Shown: piece by piece, positions 51,778 through 60,364 of the stretch
Numbering within the stretch: the first letter of the stretch is position 1
Layout of the letters: each line of letters opens with the position of its first letter
Assembly: GCA_052035295.1 (NCBI GenBank)
Contig: JBPOHS010000027.1
Location: forward strand, 1 to 64,000
Source: HdN1 sp052035295
GTDB lineage: Bacteria; Pseudomonadota; Gammaproteobacteria; Pseudomonadales; Ketobacteraceae
Length of the DNA: 64,000 nucleotides
Direction: 5' to 3'
The notes under the pieces: generated by a model
The model's database searches: none
Told to the model about the DNA's origin: nothing
The model's input: only the letters and a program-made list of their open reading frames with translations
Position numbers and translations under genes: made by a program

Positions 51778-52398
51778 TCAGCGAACGATATCCAGCAGCT
51801 CGATATCGAAGATCAATGCCTGGAACGGGCCAATGTCCGCGCCCGCGCCACGCTCGCCATAGGCCAGCTGGTAAGGAATATAAAGTTTCCACTTGGAACC
51901 CACCGGCATGATTTGCAGGGCTTCGGTCCAACCCGCAATGACACCATTCACCGGGAACTCTGCTGGCACGCCACGGGCGTAGGAGCTGTCAAATTCCTTG
52001 CCATTGATCAGCGTGCCGCGGTAGTGCGTGCGCACGGTCGAATTGCGCGAAGGCAACGCGCCTGAACCTGCCACGATCACTTCGTATTGCAGACCACTGG
52101 CGGTCACCGTGATTTCCGGGCGTTTGGCGTTGGTGGCAAGAAAGGCTTCGCCTTCCCCGGCCATGGTCTTGGCTTTCTCCGCAGTTTCCTGCTGGATTTG
52201 CTGTTGAATCACACCAAAGGCCTCGTTGATCAGCGCGCCGCTGATACGTGGCTCGCTGCCATTGAAGGCATCCTGAATGCCGGCAATCGCCGCCTGCAGC
52301 GACACAGTGCTGAAGACGTCGCGCAATTGCTCGCCCATTTGCAGGCCAATGCCATAAGAGGCACGTTCAGCGGCGGAATCAAGAGATGTTGAGGACAT
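51778..52398 (-). CDS. fklB: FKBP-type peptidyl-prolyl isomerase
   Basis: A 206-residue FKBP of the FklB/FkpA-like form with an N-terminal dimerisation helix bundle (SAAERASYGIGLQMGEQLRDV) and a C-terminal FKBP domain (VRTHYRGTLINGKEFDSSYARG, VIAGWTEALQIMPVGSKWKLYIPYQLAYGERGAG). No signal peptide is seen with the start at 52398, so it is cytoplasmic as in FklB. GGAGTTTTC before that ATG supports the start over the one at 52413. Confidence 0.9.
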   Translation of the reverse strand: MSSTSLDSAAERASYGIGLQMGEQLRDVFSTVSLQAAIAGIQDAFNGSEPRISGALINEAFGVIQQQIQQETAEKAKTMAGEGEAFLATNAKRPEITVTASGLQYEVIVAGSGALPSRNSTVRTHYRGTLINGKEFDSSYARGVPAEFPVNGVIAGWTEALQIMPVGSKWKLYIPYQLAYGERGAGADIGPFQALIFDIELLDIVR

Positions 52399-52467
52399 GA
52401 AAACTCCGGTCAAGTGAAGGATGCGAACGGCGATTGTGCTTGAAACGCCTGCAAATGACCAGCCTGC

Positions 52468-54285
52468 TCAGGGAAACAGCCAGTATTTGAGCTTCTCTTC
52501 GTTCTCGATCGCAAAGTAGCAGGTGTCGAGCGCAGCGCTGCCGAGCTGTGCTTCGACACTGAACAATTCGTCGCGGCGAAATGCATGCAGCGTGATCGAA
52601 TCCCCAGGGCAATAGCGAGACAGGTGTTTTTCAATCTGACTGGCATCCGTACGAATGCCATTGACCGCAATGATCACGTCGCCGGCGGACAACCCGGCCT
52701 TGTGACCAGCCGATCCATTGAGCAAGGTCTGGATGCGCGCCCCCGCAGGATCGGCGATATAGTTGCCTCCGAGCACAGCGCGCATGCTGGTGTCGGTCTT
52801 GCCTTCGGTACCGCCTTTGTCGGAAGGGGATTCGGCGGCCCGCAAATGAATTTTGACGCCCACCCGCTGTAACAGATGCGCCAGATCGAAATCATCGGTT
52901 TCACGCAAGGCGCGTTGAAAAAAGGCCTGCACCACCGGAATGGCCTCTGCGCCAATACGCTGTTCGACCAAGGCCAGCGTCACTTCTTCAATGCCGCTTT
53001 CGCTCACTCCCCGGCCTTTTTGCGCATACTCGCGCCACAGTACCAACATCACCGAATCGAGACTCAGCCGGTGTTGGCCCAGGTCGCGCAACAGCAGGTC
53101 AAGACCGAGTGCAACGATGGACCCTTTCAGGTAATAACTGACGATGGCATTCGGGGAGTTTTCGTCCTGCTTGTAAAACTTGGTCCAGGCGTCAAAACTC
53201 GAATCCACCAGGGACTGCTGCAAGCGCCCCGGGGTCCGCAGCAAGCGCGTTACATTCTGACCAAGGATTTCCAGATAGGTTTTGACATCAATCAGACCGG
53301 TGCGTAACAGAACGAGGTCATCATAATAAGAAGTGATGCCCTCGAACGCCCATAACAGTTCGGTATGGGTTTCCTGGGTAAGATCGTAAGGCCAGAATTT
53401 TGCCGGCTTGATCCGTTTGACGTTCCAGTTGTGAAAATATTCGTGGCTGCACAAACCCAGGAAGGTGCGATAGCCTTCTGAAACGCGATCCCGGTGCTTG
53501 ATCGATGGCAGGTCATCGCGGGCGCAAATCAGGCTGGTCGACGCACGGTGTTCCAGGCCGCCGTAACCGTCCCCTACGGCCCACGTTATGAAAACGTAGC
53601 GATCATAGGGCGCCGGTTCGCCAAACATACGGATCTGGTATTCACAGATTTTCTTGAGGTCAGCGCACAACCGAGGCAGGTCTGCCGTGTGCTTGCCGGT
53701 GATGACGAACTCATGTGGCACACCACAGGCGTCAAAGCTGGCGAGGGTAAAATCCGCCATTTCCACCGGATGATCGATGAGTTCATCATAATTGTCGGCT
53801 TTATATCGGCCAAAACCATGGCGTGGCGCGGAATCCTCCGGCAAGGTCGTGGCCACTTTCCATTGTTTGCCGATGCCGTTCGCGGGCGGATCAATGTCTA
53901 CCGTACACGGCAAGTGTTCCTGCTGTTGCACCGCGAGGAAAACACTGCTGCCGTTGAAATAGGCGTGATTCTGGTCGAGATGCGCGGCACGCACAGACAG
54001 ATCCCAGGCATACACTTCGTAATCGACGACCACAGGGCCGACGACATTTCCCAAGGCCCACGTGCTTTTGTCGATACGCTTGACGGTGACTTCCTGATTG
54101 CCCTGCCAGGCGCGCAACCAGACAATATTGCGAGCGAAGTCTCGAATCATGTAGCTGCCGGGAATCCACGCCGGCAGGCTGACACGTTGCCCTTGCGGGG
54201 CCGGATTCTGGATGTGCAACGAGACACGGTACAGATGGGCATGCGGATCGTGAGGGATGATGCGGTAGTGTATCGGTGCATTCAT
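52468..54285 (-). CDS. M61 glycyl-aminopeptidase-like metallopeptidase with PDZ domain
   Basis: A 605-residue peptidase. Four parts are visible: an N-terminal beta-sheet domain (residues 1-190), the catalytic domain with zinc motif HEYFHNWNVKR at residues 281-291 and the third ligand Glu in AFEGITSYYDD near 320, a helical domain, and a C-terminal PDZ domain (AGARIQTLLNGSAGHKAGLSAGDVIIAVNG, about 505-590). Family M61 members in bacteria clip glycine or alanine ends. No signal peptide is seen, so it is cytoplasmic. It follows FKBP on the same strand by 69 bases. Confidence 0.9.
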   Translation of the reverse strand: MNAPIHYRIIPHDPHAHLYRVSLHIQNPAPQGQRVSLPAWIPGSYMIRDFARNIVWLRAWQGNQEVTVKRIDKSTWALGNVVGPVVVDYEVYAWDLSVRAAHLDQNHAYFNGSSVFLAVQQQEHLPCTVDIDPPANGIGKQWKVATTLPEDSAPRHGFGRYKADNYDELIDHPVEMADFTLASFDACGVPHEFVITGKHTADLPRLCADLKKICEYQIRMFGEPAPYDRYVFITWAVGDGYGGLEHRASTSLICARDDLPSIKHRDRVSEGYRTFLGLCSHEYFHNWNVKRIKPAKFWPYDLTQETHTELLWAFEGITSYYDDLVLLRTGLIDVKTYLEILGQNVTRLLRTPGRLQQSLVDSSFDAWTKFYKQDENSPNAIVSYYLKGSIVALGLDLLLRDLGQHRLSLDSVMLVLWREYAQKGRGVSESGIEEVTLALVEQRIGAEAIPVVQAFFQRALRETDDFDLAHLLQRVGVKIHLRAAESPSDKGGTEGKTDTSMRAVLGGNYIADPAGARIQTLLNGSAGHKAGLSAGDVIIAVNGIRTDASQIEKHLSRYCPGDSITLHAFRRDELFSVEAQLGSAALDTCYFAIENEEKLKYWLFP

Positions 54286-54331
54286 GAGAGAGACATCGCG
54301 GTGGGCCAGACTTCAAGCCGAAGTGTGGCAC

Positions 54332-54393
54332 AGCCGAGGGGGCTTCTCAATACGGAAACCTCGCAGGATTCCGTATTGAGAAGCCACTCGGCT
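54332..54393. repeat. Long 17-bp-stem hairpin element
   Basis: GGCTTCTCAATACGGAA (54341-54357) pairs perfectly with TTCCGTATTGAGAAGCC (54369-54385), and AGCCGAG/CTCGGCT extend the stem at both ends; the loop is 11 bases. There is no T-run. It lies just after the GMC oxidoreductase stop and before M61, so it may be an mRNA-end or REP-like element. Confidence 0.75.
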
Positions 54394-54407
54394 GCGTCCG
54401 TGCCGGA

Positions 54408-55952
54408 TCATGCACCAAGATCAGCCAGCAATTGGTCGGCAATATAGTTGGACATGCCATACACGGTGATTTGCGGATTCACCAGAATCGAGGTCGGAAA
54501 CAAACTTGCATCGGCCACATAGAGCCCTTTGACATCGTGAGTTTCCCCCTTGGGGTTTACCACCGACTTTTTCGGATCGGCGCCCATACGCATCGTGCCC
54601 TGCGGGTGGTAGGACACCATGCGAAACGAAAACGGCTCATTTTTTAGTGTGGCCAACGCAGGCTCGATCTCTGCTTCACTGGCAACACTCAACTTCGCCA
54701 CAGTCGGCAAATAAATGCGCTTGGCTCCCGCCGCCAGATAGAGTTTTGCTGCGGCACGAATCGACGCTTTCATGACGTCGAAATCAGCGTCTGACAGCTG
54801 GTAATCGATGACCTTCTTGCCGTCTTCCAGTTTGACCTGGCCTACGTTGTGATCGTGTATCAGGGTAATGGCCGACGCATAATTACCTGCTTTTGCCATG
54901 TATTCCATATAGACACGACCGGTACCGGGTTCGGTCGACACCCCCAGTTCAACCGGACCCGCGCCGCCGCCTTCAAGCACGAAGCCCCCTTTGTCCGGGT
55001 GTTCGAATTCGTCGACGTAGACACCCAGCATCGCGCCGCGCCAGGTCTGGATGGTTTCCTCGAATTCCGCGACCACCATGCAGGAAGGATGGCAGGCGAA
55101 ATTCCTGCCAACCTGGCCGCTGCTGTTGGCAATGCCAGAGCGCAGGAACAATAACGGCGTCTGTACGGCGCCTGCAGCAACCACAACGCGCTTGGCACTG
55201 ACCGTGAGCGTTGCAACCGGCGCGCCGGTCGCTGGATGCTTGACCTGCGCCGTGACACCGGTGGCACGCCCCTGCTCTACCGAAATTTTCTCGACCCAGG
55301 TATCCGCATAAATTTTTGCGCCTTTCTGGGCTGCCCAGGGTAGATACGTGACCAGCATGGATTGCTTGCGATCGGTCTTGCAACCGGACAGGCAGTGCCC
55401 GGTCAACGCACACTCCTTGATATTACGACGCAGGGGTTTTACCGACCAGCCAAGTTTGTTGGCGCCTTCCCGCATTTTCGCGCTGTTGGAATTGATCTCA
55501 TGTGGCTCGTTATCGTGTACCGACAGGCGCTTCTCCACCTTGTCAAAATAGGGCGCCAGCACTTCCGAGGTCAGATTGGTGAGACCGTGATCACGATGCC
55601 AGTCTTTGAGGATAAAATCCGGCACCCGGAACGCCACACAGCCATTGACCACGGTGGAACCGCCCACGCAGCTCCCCTGCAGAACCATGAGGTCGCCGTC
55701 CTTGTTGGTCTGATTGCCATGATCCTGATACAGCGTGGCCAGCATGTCAGGGAAATTCTCGGTAAATCGTTCGGACGGCACATACGCACCGGCTTCCAGC
55801 ACGATCACGGATTTGCCTGCATTGGCGAGCTCGAATGCCATGACGGCACCGCCGGCACCACTGCCGACGATAACTACATCACACTCAAGTGTGGCGTTAC
55901 CATTCTGCCACTGGGCAGCCGTCATGACGGGTAAATCGCTGGCAACCGTCAT
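54408..55952 (-). CDS. GMC-family oxidoreductase (alcohol or sterol type)
   Basis: A 514-residue flavoprotein. The FAD-binding start is CDVVIVGSGAGGAVMAFELANAGKSVIVLEAG near residue 25; VLQGSCVGGSTVVNGCVAFRVPD is the GMC signature; the active-site His region lies in MVSYHPQGTMRMGADPKKSVV and the final VYGMSNYIADQLLA helix. A CALTGHCLSGCKTDRKQ cysteine set, common in long-chain alcohol oxidase and gluconate-dehydrogenase types, may bind an iron-sulfur cluster. Its start overlaps the upstream Tat protein gene by four bases (ATGA), so the two work together. Substrate unknown; long-chain or sterol alcohols are guesses. Confidence 0.9.
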   Translation of the reverse strand: MTVASDLPVMTAAQWQNGNATLECDVVIVGSGAGGAVMAFELANAGKSVIVLEAGAYVPSERFTENFPDMLATLYQDHGNQTNKDGDLMVLQGSCVGGSTVVNGCVAFRVPDFILKDWHRDHGLTNLTSEVLAPYFDKVEKRLSVHDNEPHEINSNSAKMREGANKLGWSVKPLRRNIKECALTGHCLSGCKTDRKQSMLVTYLPWAAQKGAKIYADTWVEKISVEQGRATGVTAQVKHPATGAPVATLTVSAKRVVVAAGAVQTPLLFLRSGIANSSGQVGRNFACHPSCMVVAEFEETIQTWRGAMLGVYVDEFEHPDKGGFVLEGGGAGPVELGVSTEPGTGRVYMEYMAKAGNYASAITLIHDHNVGQVKLEDGKKVIDYQLSDADFDVMKASIRAAAKLYLAAGAKRIYLPTVAKLSVASEAEIEPALATLKNEPFSFRMVSYHPQGTMRMGADPKKSVVNPKGETHDVKGLYVADASLFPTSILVNPQITVYGMSNYIADQLLADLGA

Positions 55953-56548
55953 ACGGCCTCCTTGACAAGATCTTCGGGGAGAGGAGCATTACCCAGAGAA
56001 GGCAAACCCCATTTCACTGCGACGGGTCCGTCAAAACCGACGGGCACCCAGGTTGCAGGATCGCGCCAATACGACGCATATAACATTTTCTTGAACACGG
56101 TCGCGATCGCACGCTGCATCGAAGCGCCATTTTGCCAACGCTCCACATACGCGATGACATCGTCGTCCGTGAGCGACGTGAAACGCGCAAAGTGCCAGCC
56201 AAGCACGCTCGAACCGAACTCGAACAACGTGGCAGCGGCATCGAGATCCTTCAGGATTTGCGGATCCATCAGCGCAAACAGTTCCTGAAGGTAGTTATCA
56301 ATATCGACGTTTGCCGCCGGGATCAGTGGCGGCGTATCAGGCAAAGCCACCGGACGCAAGCGCGCCAGCACCTTCATCAAGGTCGGCGCACCTGCCTCCG
56401 TCGCTTGAGGCTGACAGCCGGCCAGCAGGCCGGCGCTGGCGGCCCCCGCCAACAGGAGTGATCCACGCAGGAAGGCGCGGCGACGCCAGTGAGTGACGAA
56501 CGTGTCCAGCTCAAGATCGGCCGGTCGTGGGATCTCAGCTCTATGCAT
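55949..56548 (-). CDS. Tat-exported small subunit paired with the GMC oxidoreductase
   Basis: A 199-residue protein with a twin-arginine signal (WRRRAFLRGSLLLAGAASAGLLAGC) that ends with a lipobox-like LAGC, so it may be a lipoprotein. The rest is helical with conserved NYLQELFALMD and FARFTSLTDDDV, matching the small-subunit family of gluconate 2-dehydrogenase subunit 3. In such complexes it guides the flavin subunit through the Tat system without a signal of its own. It overlaps the GMC gene. ATG at 56548 is favoured. Confidence 0.85.
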   Translation of the reverse strand: MHRAEIPRPADLELDTFVTHWRRRAFLRGSLLLAGAASAGLLAGCQPQATEAGAPTLMKVLARLRPVALPDTPPLIPAANVDIDNYLQELFALMDPQILKDLDAAATLFEFGSSVLGWHFARFTSLTDDDVIAYVERWQNGASMQRAIATVFKKMLYASYWRDPATWVPVGFDGPVAVKWGLPSLGNAPLPEDLVKEAV

Positions 56549-56643
56549 CAACAAACACCTTCAAGGGAAATAGTCTGACTACCGAGTCTATAGGTTAGGG
56601 GGTACTGACCTGAATGACCAAAAGCGTCAGCCGGATGACCAAA

Positions 56644-57297
56644 TCACTCAGTCGGTGACGTCGCAGACCCACTGTCGCTGTTACCGTCGCTGCTTGTGTC
56701 GGCATCGGAGGGTTGCAACATTTCCGGATGTGTAGCCTCCATGTCGCGTTTGAGTTCTTCGAGTTTGGCCAAGGCCTCTTCGGCTTCGGCAATGTCTTCG
56801 GACGATTTCGAGCCCGATGCCTTGGCCGCATCGATGCGTGCACGCAAGGTCGGGATCTGCTTCAGCATGGAAAGATAGACCGCAGCAATATTGCGGGACT
56901 GCTGTTCCTCGTAATCCGCATAGCGCTCAGGATCGGCGAGCACAGCTGCTGAAGGCTTTTCACGCTCAACCTGAGGGGCCATTTCCGGGGTGCGGGAATC
57001 GCCGCTGGCCAATGAATTCGTCATCGATTCCAGCGCTCGGGCGACCGGATCGGGGGCTGCATCTACAGGAGCATCGGGTTCCACATCCTCACCTTGTTCA
57101 GCGGTCGTCACCGATTGGCGCGCGGGGTTTGCTTGCTGGACCGGCGCCGCTGGCGTGTGGCCTGACGGCGACACCGGGGCGACAGAAACGGGGGTTGGCA
57201 CGCGGCCAGCGTCGGCTTCGGGCCACAGCAAAATAACGCCTGCCACGAGGGACACCGCCACCACACCACCGATCAGCAGTGTTACAGGGCGGGCCAT
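56644..57297 (-). CDS. Membrane-anchored coiled-coil protein at end of the redox operon
   Basis: A 217-residue protein with one N-terminal membrane helix (VTLLIGGVVAVSLVAGVILLW, residues 6-26), a Pro/Ala/Val-rich linker, and a charged coiled coil (SGSKSSEDIAEAEEALAKLEELKRDME, residues 160-195) with a Ser/Thr-rich end. I do not recognise the family. The reading frame overlaps the end of the PpiC gene (57282-57297), so it is the last gene of the operon. Such proteins often act as scaffolds; a role in cytochrome assembly is only inferred from its place. Confidence 0.75.
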   Translation of the reverse strand: MARPVTLLIGGVVAVSLVAGVILLWPEADAGRVPTPVSVAPVSPSGHTPAAPVQQANPARQSVTTAEQGEDVEPDAPVDAAPDPVARALESMTNSLASGDSRTPEMAPQVEREKPSAAVLADPERYADYEEQQSRNIAAVYLSMLKQIPTLRARIDAAKASGSKSSEDIAEAEEALAKLEELKRDMEATHPEMLQPSDADTSSDGNSDSGSATSPTE

Positions 57298-58658
57298 TGT
57301 TTTACCCACGCGGCGTTGAACCTTGATTTGTCCAGGGTGATATTGGCTTGTTGCCAGACCTGCTTGATGGTGTTGCTGAATTGTTCCCGTGCCTTGACGC
57401 CAGCCACTTCACGGCGGATTTCTGAACGTACGCTCTCATCGGTTTTAGGCAAATGCTCTGCGACACGTTCATCGACCCACAAAATCTCGAAGGATTTTCC
57501 ATCGGGCATCCGAAATGGGTTCGACACTTCCCCGGCGGGCAGAATCAGCGCCAATTTCTTCACAAAAGGCAGATCCTTGTCAGTCCGACCAATAACGCCG
57601 AGGCTGCCTGCGGGGTCAGATTGCTTGTCTTCGGCCAGGGAATATTTGGCAACGGCCTCATCGAATGGCAGACCCTTGCGGATTTCCGCTACGATCCTGT
57701 CGGCATCTGCCTGAGTCGCCACCGTAATATGGCGAGCCTTGACCCGCCCGATTTGCTGGTAGTCCTGCTGGTGGGCATCGTAATAGGCATCGATTTCGGC
57801 ATCGCTCACGGTATGCATCAAGGACTTGACGATCTGCGGGGAATGATGCAAATCAAATTTGACACCCGCTTCTGCCTCGAAATCCGTACGGGTCTGTTTG
57901 TCCTGGGCCATGGTCCACAGGGTTTTCAAATCGAGCGCCGTGAGTCTTTTTTGCTTCAACAACAATCCTTCGTGCAGGCGGATACGCGCAACGCTGCTGC
58001 TCAGCCGCGTTAAGGCTGGCAGCTCCCCTCGCCAAAGCTGAAGCGCTGACGCTTCATCAGAAGACTCCAGGATGTTGGCAAGATTTACTGTCATGGGTTC
58101 GCTATCGGCACAACCGATGGACGCGATCCGAATGGCAGCCGCATCGAGTCGCTTGGCCGTCGAAACGGTCGTATCCACAATTTTTCCAGCGTCGCTGTTC
58201 TCGGATCCCAGCATACGCTTTAGTTGCATGGAATCGATTTTCTCGAAATGCAGACATTCCTGTTCCAGTGCAGGGGTTACCGACACCGGAAAAAGTTGCC
58301 CGATCAACATTCCATATTCCTGCCACAACTTGTCCTGCTGATTAAGATGGGAATGAGGGAACATCTGTTCGAGCAATCGTGCCATGGCGATGCTTTTTAC
58401 CGGGTGCTTGATGCGGGCGAAATGCTGGGCGAGCAAGTGATTTTCAATCACCCCCTTCAATATGCCTGCATCACTCGCCGTGGGAGAATGCTGGCGAATG
58501 GTATCCGCCAGGGCATCGTAAGCCACGGCCCCAAACGCCAGATCGTTGACCACAAATGCCGTATCGCCACCCAGATCGCCCACTTTGACGTCTGCCTGTG
58601 CAGGAACATTGCTCCCCGCCACCATCATGACGGCCACCCACACCCAGCGTTTCAGCAT
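57282..58658 (-). CDS. Exported parvulin-type peptidyl-prolyl isomerase
   Basis: A 458-residue periplasmic protein with a signal peptide (VAVMMVAGSNVPAQA, cleavage near residue 22) and a PpiC/SurA-like N-terminal chaperone domain. The parvulin domain is near residues 310-410: KARHITVATQADADRIVAEIRKGLPFDEAVAKYS and SDPAGSLGVIGRTDKDLPFVKKLALILPAGEVSNPFRMPDG. It sits between the decaheme cytochrome gene (4-base gap) and the coiled-coil gene, so a job in folding the cytochrome or its partners is likely but unproven. Confidence 0.88.
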   Translation of the reverse strand: MLKRWVWVAVMMVAGSNVPAQADVKVGDLGGDTAFVVNDLAFGAVAYDALADTIRQHSPTASDAGILKGVIENHLLAQHFARIKHPVKSIAMARLLEQMFPHSHLNQQDKLWQEYGMLIGQLFPVSVTPALEQECLHFEKIDSMQLKRMLGSENSDAGKIVDTTVSTAKRLDAAAIRIASIGCADSEPMTVNLANILESSDEASALQLWRGELPALTRLSSSVARIRLHEGLLLKQKRLTALDLKTLWTMAQDKQTRTDFEAEAGVKFDLHHSPQIVKSLMHTVSDAEIDAYYDAHQQDYQQIGRVKARHITVATQADADRIVAEIRKGLPFDEAVAKYSLAEDKQSDPAGSLGVIGRTDKDLPFVKKLALILPAGEVSNPFRMPDGKSFEILWVDERVAEHLPKTDESVRSEIRREVAGVKAREQFSNTIKQVWQQANITLDKSRFNAAWVKQWPAL

Positions 58659-58662
58659 CCTG

Positions 58663-60360
58663 TTACTCTCCTTCGGTTACACCTGTTGCGCGCATCGCTC
58701 CACGGTCATTGAAATGGAAGTCATGGCAGTCAATGCACGTCGAATTCAATTTGCCCCAGCTATCGTTACCACCGTGACACTCCTGACAGTTGTCGATATC
58801 AGGGATCATCACGTCTTCGCTTGTCTCGGAGGTGTCTGCGGCATGACAGCGATCGCAGCCTTCAGTCATGTGATCCGCATGGCTGAACTTCGCCCCCGTC
58901 ATCCACTGTGAAGTGATCTTGACGGGCAAGACATGATAGTCAGTATAGCCACTCTTCGACGTTTGCCTGTCGATCTGGTGGCATTGGAAGCAGGCCGTCC
59001 GTTCAAACAATTCATCGAGCGTAGCGCGGGTCGCGGTGCGGGCACATTCTGCAGGTTCGCCCTTGCACTCGAAGGCCTTCTTGCGCTCGTGGCCAGGTCG
59101 GCCGCGTCGCAAATCAACCGCGGACGCAGTTTTGGCAACAGACGCTGGCTCGGTAAATTTACGCAGGTAATATTCCTGCAGCGCAGTAACCACAGCATCC
59201 GGGTCACCATGCGGTACCTGACGTTCCGGATTGTCTTCATCGAAGGTCAAGGCATGGCAGTTACGGCAGGTTTTTTCCATGCTCATCGGTTTCATGTACC
59301 AGCCACTGTCGTCCAGCTGGTGACAGCTGTCACAGGCCATCACTTGAGTGCCTTCCGGTGTAGAAATACCGTCCGGATTCAGGTGCACCTTGTGGCTGAA
59401 TTTGAGATTGGACGTTTCCTTGTCAAACTCGGCCAATTTCACAGGGGACGCCGACCACTCACCTTCTTCAAGCGCGTTCCGGGTCACTTTGAACGAGGGA
59501 TGGCCACCGTCAAAATCGTGCACATTGTCGAGTGGCGACGTCGCGTCAAACTGTTTGATGTCACCATGACAATTGACACACAACCCTTGCTCGACCCGGA
59601 CCAGCTTCTCGGGCTCGTTATGCTCTTCATGACAGGCAACGCAGGATTCTGCAGTCAGTTGTGCAAATGCGGCGTTATTTTCATGGGCATGATTTCCTGT
59701 ATGTTTGTGACAGTCCATGCACTGTTCATTGGCGACCGGCTGAAAGGGCGCCGCGTGGCAGGTCTTGCAATCAAACACCGCTTTGCTGTTGTGGTGTACC
59801 GTGGCCAGCGGCCCGGAACTCCAAAAATTGGAAGCGGGAAAACCGGCCTCCTTCATTTTTTCGTGCATTTCCGGTGAGGCTGCATCCAGCAAGGGCAACC
59901 CCGCCCCCAACACCAGCACCAGCAACACCGAAAGCCAGGCGATGACACGCTTGCTGACGCCTCTTTTCACCAGATCCGTTTCGTAGGCGCTTTGACCGGC
60001 AACACCCTGCTTTTCCTCCGTGGCCGATTCCTCGACCTCTAGCCCGACGTCGAAACCGGCGGGAGCACGAACGCGTTTGATCTGGTGGGCACCAATCTCG
60101 ACACAGTCACCGACCTTGAGCGGAACACTGACTTCTTCTTTGCCATTCACGAGGAGACCGGCGCCACCGTTGGCTTGCACCATGAACGCATCGCCACGCA
60201 GGAAAAACGTTGCATGACGTAACGCCACCTGCTCACCTGGCAGATACAACATCTGGTCTGCTGCACGCCCGACGCTCAGGGTATCTGCCTGGATCTCGAT
60301 GTCCTGGTATTCAACGCCACCCTGGGGAGCCTGAACAAGTTTTCGTATCAGTATGCGCAT
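58663..60360 (-). CDS. FHA domain fused to a ten-heme cytochrome c
   Basis: A 565-residue two-faced membrane protein. Residues 26-95 form an FHA domain (LSVGRAADQMLYL, LRHATFFLRG, LLVNGKEEVSVPLKVGDCVEIG). A single membrane helix lies at about 138-158 (VIAWLSVLLVLVLGAGLPLL). Behind it are ten CxxCH heme sites at about residues 198, 214, 240, 261, 343, 365, 457, 502, 525 and 542. The FHA part would face the cytoplasm and read phosphothreonine or a partner, the hemes the periplasm. It lies 4 bases after the cytochrome-b-like gene. The heme spacing suggests two clusters of four to six hemes. Confidence 0.9.
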   Translation of the reverse strand: MRILIRKLVQAPQGGVEYQDIEIQADTLSVGRAADQMLYLPGEQVALRHATFFLRGDAFMVQANGGAGLLVNGKEEVSVPLKVGDCVEIGAHQIKRVRAPAGFDVGLEVEESATEEKQGVAGQSAYETDLVKRGVSKRVIAWLSVLLVLVLGAGLPLLDAASPEMHEKMKEAGFPASNFWSSGPLATVHHNSKAVFDCKTCHAAPFQPVANEQCMDCHKHTGNHAHENNAAFAQLTAESCVACHEEHNEPEKLVRVEQGLCVNCHGDIKQFDATSPLDNVHDFDGGHPSFKVTRNALEEGEWSASPVKLAEFDKETSNLKFSHKVHLNPDGISTPEGTQVMACDSCHQLDDSGWYMKPMSMEKTCRNCHALTFDEDNPERQVPHGDPDAVVTALQEYYLRKFTEPASVAKTASAVDLRRGRPGHERKKAFECKGEPAECARTATRATLDELFERTACFQCHQIDRQTSKSGYTDYHVLPVKITSQWMTGAKFSHADHMTEGCDRCHAADTSETSEDVMIPDIDNCQECHGGNDSWGKLNSTCIDCHDFHFNDRGAMRATGVTEGE

Positions 60361-60364
60361 GGGC

